From NCBI GenBank assembly GCA_036924285.1, contig JAYKYS010000007.1, positions 17,670,001-17,734,000 of the forward strand: DNA of 64,000 nucleotides. Reading direction: 5' to 3'. The DNA comes from Asterella californica. Its lineage: Eukaryota; Streptophyta; Marchantiopsida; Marchantiales; Aytoniaceae. The notes below the pieces were generated by a model that saw only the letters and a list, made by a program, of their open reading frames with translations, made no database searches and was not told where the DNA came from. Shown here piece after piece: positions 34,800-45,989 of the stretch (the first letter of the stretch is position 1; the number at the start of each line of letters is the position of its first letter). The position numbers and the translations under genes were made by a program.

Positions 34800-37060
34800 T
34801 CCCCACAAACGTTCTAGAGCGTTCCAGAGCGTTACCCGTCCAGAAAGTGTAATGAGCCGCCCATAAAGTGTATTGGATGTAGTACCTGCTCTGGTCAATT
34901 TCTTCCGGGGCGTAACAGAAAAACAGGCATGACATCAGCAGAGATTAACGACGTTAGATCGGACGTCTCCCGCTCGTTTGCAACTTGACGTCTTCCTTGA
35001 GTGGATTCAGCTTCAACGCGGTCTGATCACCTGGGCTCCGGCCCTTCTAGATCTCTAACGGACCGGAGAGATCCGAAGATGTGAACAGAAAATATACATG
35101 CGATCGACCTACGAACGCGGAAACATTAGCAACATTGCTGCGCTCCGCGACGACTTTCTGTCTGTATGCGTCTTTCCTGCGGCGATGGCCCTGGTTATGG
35201 ATGCACTTGTTGTTTATCCAACACCTCATTTCTCGTTCTGGCCTTGTCGTCAGTTATATAGCCATGCCAACTTGATGATGGACAAGGGAGCTACTAATAT
35301 GATGTTTCAAGAGTAAAATGGAGGAGAGAACAGAGGTTTACCTCAAATCTACACTCTGGAAGTGTTCAGTTCCTTTGCAATTGGACCATGAGATGTAGAA
35401 GTAATGCGGCGCCGGATAAACTTGAAGATCAACATGAGCACAAGCTAGGACGTCTCGTCAATCTAGTCAGCAGCCAACTACTTTCCCTGCACGTGTAGAT
35501 CAACAACCGTCTCTGAAATCCACTATTCCTGATCTCTACCCTCGCCTTAGTTTTGGGGTCTTACAATCCGTTGGTTCATTGTGTCGCGTTCTCTCCTCAG
35601 TGCTGACGGTTTCCAATGGTCAAATGAACTGTATGGAACTCACCAGGCTCTGAGAACTATAAGAAGCACAGAAGGGTTTGCAACCTGTCATGGAACAAAT
35701 AGCACCGAGCAGGAGGAGTTCTTTTCATGTATGACACTGCAAGCCACTTGACCACATCAGACACTTCACTGTGTTAGGAAACTTAATGGAAGGGTCCATT
35801 AGTTTTAAAAGAATCACTGATCATGATGAGCCTGCAAGAATGCACACTTTTCTCTGTTGAAGTTCATGCGTCTGGCCCTCAGTTGTAAGTTTAGTGCAGG
35901 AGATTGCTAAACTAACAGGCAGACATTTGTCATGATGAACAAGCCTCGAGTCAAGCCACGCACGGAGAGATGGTTAATCCATAAAATTCGCTCACAAGGG
36001 GACAGTCATGGATTAACATGCAGTCCGATCTGAATGTGGATCAAATTAAACTCCGGTCAGCGGCTGAAGAGAGACAACACCCGTAGAAATAGATCGTAGG
36101 TATGACAACTGTAGGAGTACATGGTGGAAGTATCTTTCCCGAGACCGGAACTGGCAAGACCTCTAGAGGCCTGTTTGTGCAGCTGACAGATCGTCTTGTG
36201 CAGGAGCACGGCCCAGGCTCAGAATTCAAGCTAGAAAGGGTCGACATGACGACAAAACAATGTTTAGTCCATAGAGAGCTCAAAGGAATATTCTGGTGAT
36301 ACAAATCATATTCCTGTGAGCTTTCTATCCGACGTGGGGCTTGATTGTGTAGCCCTGTGCGCATACTGCCTGGGCCACCGGGACGTCGACGTGCGAAAGC
36401 CCCATAAATCTTGATCCGGGCAAAGCTACAGATGTACTTACATGTCGGCAACAGGGAACAAGAGAGACAATTCCGTTATCTTCTCAACTCTAGATCTGGT
36501 TACTTCTGGACCAGCAAATATACCAGCATGTACGAGCATCTTGCGAGTATCAACTCTTGTTTAACATTTTCCTTTTCCGAGTAGAATCGTGACTCCCGTT
36601 CTGCCATGGACTTCCACTCCATATTTAACTCATTCAGGATCGTTGCCGTTTCGGTTCATGTCACCTTCTTCTTTTAGCTTGCTTTGAACCGATAATGTGT
36701 ACTATGATAGTCTCTATCTACCTTTAATAAAGCTTGGCTAGTAGAAACTGGTAAGACCCTATTCTTCGGCATCCGTAGTTGGGCGAGCGACCATCATCTA
36801 GTGAGTCAGTCCGATAAGTTACGTGCTGTACTGGCAGACGAAGCGATCTTGTCATCCTCATCTGGTCACTGTCACTGACATTACGAGGACTAATTCAAAA
36901 GACGTCGAACTAGGAGACCGTTTAAACGTAACCAGCAAATTCAAGTGACTTCATTACAAGTTCACTACAAAGTGGATAAGCATCATCTGCAGCATCAGAA
37001 GCACGTGCTTTTTCCTGTTGGTAACATTTGTAGACATGTTCCTGTATTTGCTCCGTTAAA
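34800..37060. other. No gene recognised
   Basis: Moderate-GC DNA with short frames (35,098-35,316, 36,102-36,299 and a 136-codon minus-strand frame at 36,041-36,451). None contains a domain I know. Decayed gene remnants are possible. Confidence 0.3.
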
Positions 37061-37068
37061 TTGTACTA

Positions 37069-37197
37069 GGTGAACGAGAAAGTAAGAGACTACGGTACTG
37101 TTCAATAGTTCAGTAACAGATACTGATTCCGGACAGTAAGGGTCAAGGTACTTGCGGATGTTGAACAGTACTGTAGTCCCTTACTTTCTGGTTCACC
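37069..37197. ncRNA. Long imperfect foldback, miRNA-precursor-like
   Basis: Arms of 37 nt at 37,069-37,105 and 37,161-37,197 pair with only three mismatches across a 55-nt loop (GGTGAACgAGAAAGTAAG against its partner ending CTTTCTgGTTCACC). Arm length, few mismatches and loop size resemble a plant miRNA hairpin. Equally it could be a MITE remnant or an inverted duplication. There is no evidence of transcription, and I do not recognise a known mature miRNA. Confidence 0.3.
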
Positions 37198-37799
37198 AGG
37201 TAATGTCGTTTTCGCTTTCCTAAATTTGCTTAGCCTTCAGCACGAGAGCATGCCACTTGGTGATGTCCCGCAGATGATGCACGGCTGGAGTCTAATAAAT
37301 CTAGACACAAACATCGGGAAAGAAATTAGTGCATCAGTGACATGCATAACCAGGTTAACGTTTTACAGGTAACTGATCCAATTTCGCGTCTCTATGAACT
37401 TGTTCACATCTTCAATTTCGTCTGTGTCTGTTGTGGATACGGTGATCGTGGATGACAAGAGTTCAGATCTAGAACAGAAATCTCTCAGACCAAACGAGCT
37501 GTTAAGAGGATCCTGTGCCTATACCCCTCCGTAGAACCATTGGTGTGCAGCTGTGAGATGACAAACTGTTACGACGGTAATTAACATCACTAGAATCATT
37601 AGATGATATTTCTAGGTGTGAAAATGGATCTGCGATCAGCAAATTTTCCTACCAGTCATTCGCAATTCATTATGATCCATCCATTCAAGGCGCCTTGAGG
37701 TGTCGACGCCTCTCTCGCGAGCTTCTCTGCTCCGGCCTTAGTATGTCAACTGCAGAGCACACACAAGCACACACAAGATACTGTCAATACTGTACACTT

Positions 37800-39600
37800 G
37801 TACTTCTCTTTTATTAGCCAATGTCATACAAGAGCGATACGGACATGCGCTGTGAATAAGGAAAAAGATAGCAATATACATCGCAAATGACATTAGGGGA
37901 CAAGTCTCTTGCACTTACTTCAAAACATTTAAAAAAAACAATAGTTTGTTTATTGGCTCCACAGTCAGTAGATTAATCTCGGGTGAATTATGTACTATAA
38001 CTACTCGTGAGAACTATGTACTATACTATAATTATGTATTTCGCATATGTTATTAAAATATATATTTTTATCATTTTATCTTAACATATAATCATTATCA
38101 TATGTAAATTAAATCACATAGTATGCATTCTAAATTTATTCAAGTAGTATGTATTATGAACCGCCTTTGTTAAACTCCACTTCAATAACTATACTCATAT
38201 ACAATACCTATTTAAATTTATTCACGTCTGCATTCTCAACTGTCTTTGCTGAACTTGACTTGAACTGCTTATTGTCATTTTGCATTTTGTAAACGTATAG
38301 GTGAAAGGTACAACCCGTTTTGTACCATTTCGAACACTCTAAACATTATTCCAGTCACATCACAAATCAAAACTACCCAAAAGACTGAATTACACATGCA
38401 TCATCCGATTGCAACTTAGCCGATTCGGTTTCGGAAAATACACCCAAAAATCAACACTGCACAAGTGAAGGAGAGTACATCGAAGATCGAGAAGTAGTTT
38501 ATGTCTTTAGCAATGCGAATCAAGATATCAGCGCGGTATGACTCCAGTTCGAGCCGCTTCTCTAATCACGACGATGTACCAAAAGATTCCAGTGCTGCTT
38601 CCAACTATTATAATGCAGCGAACGGACAAACATGAAGTCGTGCGCATAGCGTCACACAGATGAGCGACCGAGAACGATAGAAGCGCCAGTATGAAAATCT
38701 CCGTGACTCTTCGGAAACAGAACAGGGAGTTGACAACCCACTGCAAGGTGAAAAGCCGTCCCATCCCCGTAGTATATACATGTGTATTTCTCGAACCATG
38801 ATCTTCAGCTCAAACTCTAGTTCTACCACGGCGAATATCCATTTTCTGGAAGAGAATATTACAGTTTTTCAAAGTTTTAACACCCCTAATAATACAGGGG
38901 TGTCAAAGTATAGTGGGATCCTTCGTAGGTAAGAGTCTAACTCATGGACATGTGATATTTGGACTCTACTTTCTTCGATGCTTGCCAATGGATATCCTAA
39001 CGCACATCGCGCCGTCGCGGTCCAAGGTGGTGATTGATGATATTTTGTCCGAGATCTTCTCCATCTAAAAATGATGAAGCAAAACTATCCATGGATGCCT
39101 CTTCTTAATCTCATAGATTCCACACCATTAGAATGTGACTCTCGGCTCTATTGCTTGTTGTCGTGCTCGGAATACTTTCTCAATCAAACATATTCTAGCG
39201 GTAGGCTCCCTATAGTGGCTCCCGTGACACGGGAGTGCTTATTTCATGTTTACCGCTTCGCGTTTAAGTAAAACAAGGATACTGCATTGCAGTAATAGGC
39301 TCTATTTGAAAAACTATTTAATTTATAATTAAGTTACATTATTTAATTTATTACACGTCAAAAGAACTTGATTGGTCTTTTTCATAGGTCCGGAGGAACA
39401 TTACTCCACTCCCGATAATGTACTATTTGATATTATTTCCACGTCAGAATGTAGAGTTCAGATCGATGCAAATAGCTAAATAATATAGAGCCAATAGTAA
39501 GAACTTTTATATCTTGTGAACAATATGTGATCACCTATAACTTTTCTTGTCAAAAATCAGATCTAACATGGTTAAAAGTTCAAAACATTCGTCTCATGAA
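37800..39600. other. AT-rich DNA, no gene recognised
   Basis: Mostly AT-rich non-coding sequence. The 78- and 73-codon minus-strand frames near 38,528-38,829 have no known motif. Confidence 0.3.
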
Positions 39601-39621
39601 ATGTAACATTCACTTGAATTA

Positions 39622-39803
39622 ATTCGATTTGACATACTCTGCATTGGAAAATATATATGCTCGAAGATATGAAGGAATAGATATATTATTGCTTTATGGA
39701 TTATGTCTGGATTTCACATATTGCTCTCTTCTGTTAATCGTCAATATTTATCAAAAGATCTAGAGCATATATATTTTCCAATGCAGAGTATGTCAAATCG
39801 AAT
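39622..39803. repeat. Perfect 41-bp inverted repeat
   Basis: 39,622-39,662 is the exact reverse complement of 39,763-39,803. The roughly 100 bp between them includes the 81-bp segment that recurs inverted at 40,602-40,682. Confidence 0.9.
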
Positions 39804-40682
39804 AATAACTTCAGTTTTCTCCTTCATCAAATATATTCTCTATGGACGTAGTTGGCTCTAACTAAACTCATGTTATTAGCAGCTACACCAAAACTAGGCG
39901 CAAAAAACCAACTTTCTATTTGTTTTTTGTCGCTTTAGGCTGCTCATTATACAAAAAGTTACTTTTAGACATTGCTACTATCTTGGAGTATATCTCCAAG
40001 TTTATCCATGTTCGTGATTACGTTCTTCAAGATTATATTTCAACTTCATTTAGAAACTCATCAGTTAACGTTGCAAGTAACTCAAAGAACTTTGAAGAAA
40101 CATCTGAATAATCATTTGATACTAACTGATAGAATGGAACTTTAAGTTTATACTCGTTATCTACTTCGTATCTTATCCTTAGATGCTCTGCCTTCCACGT
40201 GCACTGTTTACACACTAATGTCTACCTAGGTATAGTCATACACAGAAAAGTTCCTCACTAAATTTATATCATATGGTACTGTCTGTTTTGTGTTATTATG
40301 ATCCATAAATATATATAAATATAATGTAATCCTACGCTTGTGAATGTTTTAAAGTGTTCTAATAACTTTTTCGTTTCGAATACTCTTACTACTCGATTCA
40401 AATCAGTAGAATATGTTTTATCTTTATTACTTGAAATAAATTTTTTTGTATGTACCGGGATTCCATATTAAAGTTATTAAACTATCCACATCTTGATCCA
40501 TAGATTTCTTGAGGGAATCTATTTCGATACGTTTATAAGAGAGACTTTTGTTTTATTTCAATAAATATTAAAAATATTTCAAAATATATTCTAAAATATA
40601 TTCTAGATCTTTTGATAAATATTGACGATTAACAGAAGAGAGCAATATGTGAAATCCAGACATAATCCATAAAGCAATAATA
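39684..40682. mobile_element. 1-kb element bounded by perfect 81-bp inverted repeats
   Basis: 39,684-39,764 and 40,602-40,682 are exact inverted copies. The termini include the 'CTTTATGGATTATGTCTGGA' signature of the double-hairpin repeat, and a double-hairpin end follows outside at 40,720-40,795. The inside is very AT-rich and holds coding-like pieces on the minus strand. One is 'CKQCTWKAEHLRIRYEVDNE', continuing for 40 more residues at 40,033-40,215, with an upstream in-frame piece ('MDHNNTKQTVPYDINL') separated by a single TAG. I recognise no family. Perfect arms imply a recent event. Confidence 0.6.
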
Positions 40683-40719
40683 TACTGATGCGTTCCCAAA
40701 AGTACAAGTATGAGATCTA

Positions 40720-40795
40720 CTAATTTTTAAACTTTTTAAACTTTTTTAAAAATTAGATAATAAATTAACTATATCTCCTCTATCATGGAGGAGGT
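40720..40795 (-). repeat. Double-hairpin end, copy 12
   Basis: Hairpin 1 at 40,720-40,756 (CTAATTTTTAAA / TTTAAAAATTAG), then 'ATAATAAATTAACTATATC'. Hairpin 2 is at about 40,776-40,793 (CTCCTC / GAGGAG), followed by GGTGATTATTATGCATGC. It adjoins the 81-bp inverted repeat. Confidence 0.6.
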
Positions 40796-41042
40796 GATTA
40801 TTATGCATGCTTCGTAGACAAGTGATGTACATGGATGGACTCACAAGTTAAATAGGTGGATCAACTACAGAATAGGTGGATCGTAATTTCTGGATTTCTT
40901 TCATATTTCTGCTTTTCTTTCATTTAGTATCGTAAAGCAGATTCCTGCATCCTTCCGGAGACAAACGGCTGAACCAAACGAAAAAAGGAAAAGGGGAAAC
41001 CAGCTAATCTGACTCCACCTGCACTGTGAGGTACCGATGGCT

Positions 41043-41169
41043 GGAGATGTTTCAAATTCGAAACTTAGTGCACTTCTTGAAACGGTGATGCCTCGGATGC
41101 TGGCCGTTACGCGTTGACAGCATCACCGTTTCAAGAGTGCACTAAGTTTTCGAATTTGAAAGCATCTCC
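41043..41169. ncRNA. Long near-perfect foldback, miRNA-precursor-like
   Basis: Arms 41,043-41,091 and 41,120-41,169 pair over about 49 nt with only single-base bulges, across a 28-nt loop. The left arm also reads as an open start (ATG at 41,037, 'MAGDVSNSKLSALLETVMPR', then a stop at the end of the loop). It may therefore be an inverted duplication of a gene's own first exon. In plants, such inverted duplications can give rise to miRNA genes. Transcription is not shown. Confidence 0.35.
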
Positions 41170-41262
41170 GGGAGTGCTGACGGCGGAAGTGCAGGCGGCT
41201 GCATCAGCTTGTTATCGTCTGATATCTACCGACTGCGTAGCGAACTTCTTTCCTTCTAATAC

Positions 41263-41940
41263 CGGCAATTAAAAGCACACCATGCGCTGATTATAAAGGC
41301 TTGGAGGGCGAAGCTTATTGTCGAATGGCGGCTAAACTTCGTCCAGAAGAATGAATGTCGCGGAGTATGCAGATGTAACGAACTCCGGATGCTGGTTGGC
41401 TTCAAACGAGACTCAGTTCTGATGCAAATGTGGGCTGGAAAGCCTGTCAGTGATCCAGAGATGCATCCAAGAAAGTTTGCGAGGTATGGGACGAATCCTC
41501 GACGACCTCTTACGGATTTGGGAATTATGATCCTCGACGAAGAGCAACATTTGGGGCCCTTCTCAAGGAGGACGTGGAAGGTCAGGTCAAGGTCGCTATT
41601 TATCATTACCATCACGCTAGCGTTGATGCCTATGATGTCTGTGTTCCTATTTCTGAGCCCAATCTTGCTAACACTTTTGGTTCTTTCGAGTTTTGTACTC
41701 ACATTTGCTATCGTTCTTGGAGTTCTCGCAATTCCTTACTTGCTGGGCTGCGGCTGGGTCTATCGTCAAATGCGTGGATACTATTCCGGGCCCACGAGAT
41801 TTGAAGGAACTGAAAGCTTATCAGTTATTATCAGTGATGCCATTGCATATCTCAAACACTACTTCGCTGCTTCTGCTGCAAGTGCACATCGAGCTTATTT
41901 TCTGCATAGGAAACAGGCCGCGCACACGTTTTACATGTAG
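41263..41940 (+). CDS. Putative membrane protein, possibly a gene fragment
   Basis: The frame is open from the TAA near 41,254 to TAG at 41,938-41,940; the first in-frame ATG is at 41,389 (183 aa). The coding-like reading begins upstream of that ATG with 'AHHALIIKAWRAKLIVEWRL' and a Cys pair cluster (ECRGVCRC), so an earlier exon is likely. Residues about 70-122 form a continuous hydrophobic stretch, enough for two membrane passes or a hairpin, preceded by a basic 'RRTWKVRSRS' that would favour the cytosolic side. A conserved-looking 'YGTNPRRPLTDLGIMILDEE' motif sits at residues 33-52. I do not recognise the family; a lipid-droplet-type hairpin protein is one weak possibility. The foldback at 41,043-41,169 lies just upstream. 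Confidence 0.4.
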   Translation, partial: RQLKAHHALIIKAWRAKLIVEWRLNFVQKNECRGVCRCNELRMLVGFKRDSVLMQMWAGKPVSDPEMHPRKFARYGTNPRRPLTDLGIMILDEEQHLGPFSRRTWKVRSRSLFIITITLALMPMMSVFLFLSPILLTLLVLSSFVLTFAIVLGVLAIPYLLGCGWVYRQMRGYYSGPTRFEGTESLSVIISDAIAYLKHYFAASAASAHRAYFLHRKQAAHTFYM

Positions 41941-42003
41941 GCAGTGCGACTGTGAGATAAGTCTTACTCACCGGGAGCATCAGCTGTAGAACAAGAACAC
42001 GGG

Positions 42004-42603
42004 ATAGATGATTTCTTATGCACTGGGTATTAAGGCTTGTATAATCGGACATTCATGCATATAAATCCAACGGGCTAAGTTTACTGTCACTGTACCTGTC
42101 ATATACCGTAGTCTCAAGTATATTCGCGCTAGCTCGGTACGCGAATAGTTAGCACTTGCTTGAGAAGTTATTCGCGTTTTGAATTTAGCAGATGCATATC
42201 TTTCGCAGAATCAATAGCAAAATTTATCACATTTCGCGTTATCATCCAGACCTAACCAGATCAACAAGTCTAAGACTATAACTTCAAACCCTTGTGGACA
42301 AAATCGATATCAAATAACAGAACTAATCTTTCAAGTTTGTGGATAAGCATTCGCGTGAGGTCAAGACCTTTGTCTGAATCGCTGTAAGTTAAAGTTCCGT
42401 AGAAAATTTCGCTAAAAATACCAAAGCGAAATTGGCTAGCGCGAATATACTTATATATATATATATATAAGTAGTACGATATGCAACGTCAGAAAAGTAC
42501 GGGAGAGAGATGATTTCTGTGGCATATTAACTCTTGCATAGTCAGATGCTCATACATTTGAATCCAGTCGCCTAGTTTTACAGTCACTCTTGCTGCCATA
42601 TAT
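42004..42603. repeat. About 100-bp diverged direct repeats flanking a MITE
   Basis: 42,004-42,106 and 42,503-42,603 align throughout ('GATGATTTCT', 'CATATAAATCCA/CATTTGAATCCA', 'TTTACTGTCACT/TTTACAGTCACT', 'GCCATATA'-type ending). They may be a segmental duplication or the ends of an older element into which the MITE inserted. Confidence 0.55.
42116..42452. mobile_element. 337-bp MITE with 18-bp terminal inverted repeats
   Basis: AAGTATATTCGCGCTAGC at 42,116-42,133 and its exact complement at 42,435-42,452. The inside has several subterminal TTCGCG or CGCGAA words, as often found in transposase-binding regions. There is no coding capacity. The target duplication is unclear because the right flank is a (TA)n run. 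Confidence 0.75.
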
Positions 42604-42654
42604 GCAAGGTCAGACTACGTATGTGAACTCACTTTGCGTTTGAAGTACATTCTG

Positions 42655-43900
42655 GTCTCGCTTGGCACTTATGAACGAAGAGATAGTGACCTGTCAGAAA
42701 CCCTTATCATGGGGGACGTTAAGCGCCGGACTTGCTCTACAAGGAAGATTACTTTACGGTGGTATAAGTAAAGTGTACCTTATCGGAATGGAGATGTATG
42801 TAAACTTACTTTTGATAATCTCCTTGTTACTGTTTCTAAAGCGTGCCACAGTTTATCATTCGAAGCATGTGCTTTTACTATGGCATGCTAACGACTGAGG
42901 AATTTGTGCAGGCCTCTGCTATCAGAACATAATATGGTTTACGGAAGCACCATGGACCCAAATCACTGCATAAACGTGGAACAGAGTGCCGTAACATTAT
43001 TTTCACGTACATATTTTTTGTAAGAGCATCAGACAGAGAAACTCAGTTCTCGGTAAAAACGGACGGATATCGGTCAAAGTGAACTATGTAGCATGAATGG
43101 TTCGGAAACTTGTAAATGGCTTCCTGGACTCTATTACTTAATATAAGTGTTTCACGAACATCTTCAAAGAGTCTTTAAAGCTTCCTCTCTGCAAGTGAAC
43201 ATAGACCATATTAGTTCTAGCACGGGTGGTGGCCGTCAGCCTTGTCGAACTATTTAACTTTCTTCCATCAGTTGCAGGTTCTGCGAGCTCCTCATGATCA
43301 GTCTATAACGCGAGGGTACACATTTTGGTGAATTTGATTGATAACTCCCATCAGTGAATATGCAACCAAAGTGATATTTTTGTTGACTCCTGTCCACGGA
43401 TCGTTATGAGAATTCTATAAATGTTATGTCTATAAGTTGAAATTATAGACTAGCCTCATGGGAAAGAAATAAAATTTAGATGCAAATGTTAACTACATGT
43501 TGGAAGTGACGGGAAACCCATACGTAACGCACGTGAAACCCCTCTAGAAGATATAAAATGGTTCGCTTCGATAGTAAATAAAATATTTTATTAGAGATTT
43601 AATTTATTTGTATTAGGAATATCTAGAGTTCACTCAAGAATGGTGTTGAATGGTTGTATAGATTATCTACTTTCATGCTTCAAACTTATGATCAAGCTTG
43701 CAGTATTGACAGAAGTCACTTTCTTATCTAAGGCATGGTCGTCTAAATTCAGGGAGGATCTGGTACTAAAAACCATGTAGGACATAGATTATCACCGTTT
43801 ACAATATGTCAGAGCAAGAAATGTAAACAACAGTACCATACATTCAGGTCACTGGACTTGCATTAAGGAACCACGTGATACAAAAACTTTTAGTTCATAG
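42655..43900. other. No gene recognised
   Basis: Unassigned, AT-rich. The 78-codon plus-strand frame at 42,662-42,898 has one hydrophobic stretch but no known motif. Confidence 0.3.
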
Positions 43901-43909
43901 TTTCTAAAA

Positions 43910-44326
43910 TCACGCACAAAATATAGATGTCAAAAGCAATCCTACAAATATAAATGTCAAAAGAGCTGCTCTACCAGCAGACCCACAAAACATACATCTC
44001 AAGCTCGCACGTACAACTGCTAAGCTTGGATCAACGGTCTCACCGATGTTGAGAAGATGACATGACATGCAATTACGCACATGGTCCTTCCAAACAACAC
44101 CATCACGGCCCTCTAACATGAGTACTCCAGAAGGTAACACCTCACCTCTCATAAAATAGTGCGTCATGCGGTCACATCCAACGTCGTCGGTGCAGTCTGC
44201 TGCAGATAGATAATCGTCAGGATGAAACATGCGAATCGATGATCGATAACCTCCTCCTCGAATAGTTACATATCGCAATGTGTCTCTATGCTGAGCAATC
44301 GCTAAGTTCTCAAAAACCATAGGCAT
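43910..44326 (-). pseudogene. Family C pol C-terminal linker, truncated at PHD
   Basis: 138 open codons downstream of integrase: 'NLAIAQHRDTLRYVTIRGGG', then 'GEVLPSGVLMLEGRDG', 'WKDHVRNC' and 'DPSLAVVRASLRCMFCGS'. It then diverges into a hydrophobic tail. The plus-strand copy at 7,990-8,256 continues from the same point into a PHD-like finger, so this copy has only the first Cys pair. It is the 3' end of the element that starts near 57,915. Confidence 0.75.
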
Positions 44327-44389
44327 AACTCCAGAATGTCTCTACTCGTTAAGAACATATTCTCATCCACATATCCGGGTCATCAAAGT

Positions 44390-44923
44390 TCAGCACCTCA
44401 GCAGAATCATGACGAACGACCCAAAGTAGATTTGGATCTCGGCCATACAATAGAAAATACAGTGAGAAGGAAGCCAAATACGCTTATCGACTAAACGATA
44501 ACTCATAGCCAACCATGGTAAATGCACATCCCAATCTCCCAAGTGGTCCTTCCGCAAGTCATACTTGCGCAATCCTCTCTTCACCTTCTGACCTACCCTC
44601 TCCGTCTAACCATCCGCCTCAAGATGATCTCTAGATGTAGTCCGATGATCAATCAGCGCCTGATCACACAAGACTTGAAACTCATCAAGAAACTTTGTAC
44701 CTTGGTCCGTCAGCACTTCAGCTGGTGCTCCAAAACGACTCAGCACTCGATCTAAGAACGCATCTCGATCAGCACTCGATCTAAGAACGCATCTCGACTC
44801 AGCACTCGATCTAAGAGACGAAGCCGTCTCTTCACTCGCCTTGTCCGGTAATGCCACCGACTCAATCCACTTGGAGAAGTGCTCCATCATCACCAACACA
44901 AACCGATGGTGACGTATGATCAA
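44390..44923 (-). pseudogene. Family C integrase core
   Basis: Ty3/gypsy integrase catalytic region: 'VLVMMEHFSKWIE', with Met where the family usually has the first catalytic Asp; 'RFGAPAEVLTDQGTKF', with the second Asp; then 'LEADG', with the Glu region. A further block is 'DWDVHLPWLAMSYR'. A 29-bp word is present nearly three times in tandem at about 44,740-44,815, inserting a repetitive 'LRSSA' segment into the core. The two frames are joined across a frame change near 44,600. Not functional. Confidence 0.75.
44740..44815. repeat. 29-bp tandem triplication in integrase
   Basis: 'CAGCACTCGATCTAAGAACG' followed by 'CATCTCGA' recurs almost three times in direct tandem. The third copy ends early at CTAAGAGACG. 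It adds extra codons to the integrase core. Confidence 0.85.
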
Positions 44924-45579
44924 CGATAAGAGATCTCACAAAATCCAAACTCCAACAATAACCCAACCTCATAATCGATAAGGGGTGTAATTGTGGAGTA
45001 GGAGCATTAAACGATGCTCGTACTCGATCACAAATCACACATCATGCAACAAACTGCCGCACATCGATGTGCATACCACGTCACCAATACTGTCCTTGGA
45101 GTAAGCTATGCGTACGTTTAACTCCAAAATGTCTCCACTCCTCATGGGCATGTCGTACTAACTGTGCCCTCTAGGATGGATGTGACACTATCCGTACTCT
45201 CTCATCATCTCACACTCGAAGTACATGTCGTCCTTCTCGTCAAAATCTCTTCGTTCGTTGAAGGACACGATCTCACTCTTTGGCACTTACTGTGTCTACA
45301 ACCACGCTAGTACATAGATACTCCATTACGATCACATCGTCGTGGATATCTCGCTCATCTAGAACATCATTTTCACTCTCAGGATCTGGAGACTTATCAT
45401 CTACTCTCTGATCAGAGAAAGATACGACCTAGCCTTCCATACTATAGTTCATGACCAACACACAAAGAAAGGCAGATGCATGTTATCTTGGCACTATCTC
45501 CTCATCAACCTCCTTACGTCATCGAGTCTCAGTCTGATCCTGCTGACTCGTGCATGAGTTGCGACTCAATCCTTCGGCA

Positions 45580-45955
45580 CCTAGGTTTGCAACTCTAGGT
45601 CTATGCACTACTTGGAAGTCATACTCTTGTAAGATCAAAGCCCATCGTACAAGCTTCTCTGTAAGCTTGTCGGACTCCATCAACCACTTGAACGGCTGGT
45701 GATCAGTGATGAGAGTAAAGAGGTTCCTAAACAGATAACATCAGAAATGTGCAACATCCCACACTTCATCTAAACACTCCCCTCGTACGAACTATACCTC
45801 ACCTCCCCCGAATTGTTGGAGCGACTGACATATGTCACCACAAACTCTTTTTTCTCATCATCATGCTGAGTCAACACTGCTCCAAGTCCCATCATACTCC
45901 AATCAGTTGGAAGGGACCCCCCAACGGTTCTCCTCAAGATGAGAGCAGATGTCAA
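45580..45955 (-). pseudogene. Family C RNase H
   Basis: Region between RT and integrase with the RNase H blocks 'DWSMMGLGAVLTQHDDEKKE' and 'YVSRSNNSGEVRYSSYEG', with the second catalytic residue expected in the Glu-containing block. It is interrupted by stops soon after. RNase H removes template RNA during cDNA synthesis. Confidence 0.7.
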
Positions 45956-45989
45956 CCTATCCTTGAGCTCTACAAAACCTCGCTCTTGC

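Noticed and set aside
40033..40215. 60-codon minus-strand frame as a real gene
   Set aside because: Starts only at a GTG, has a TAG just upstream in the same frame, and lies inside an inverted-repeat element; kept as a coding remnant only.
41389..41940. Firm naming as an oleosin or lipid-droplet hairpin protein
   Set aside because: A hydrophobic core alone is not enough; the proline knot of oleosins is not visible.
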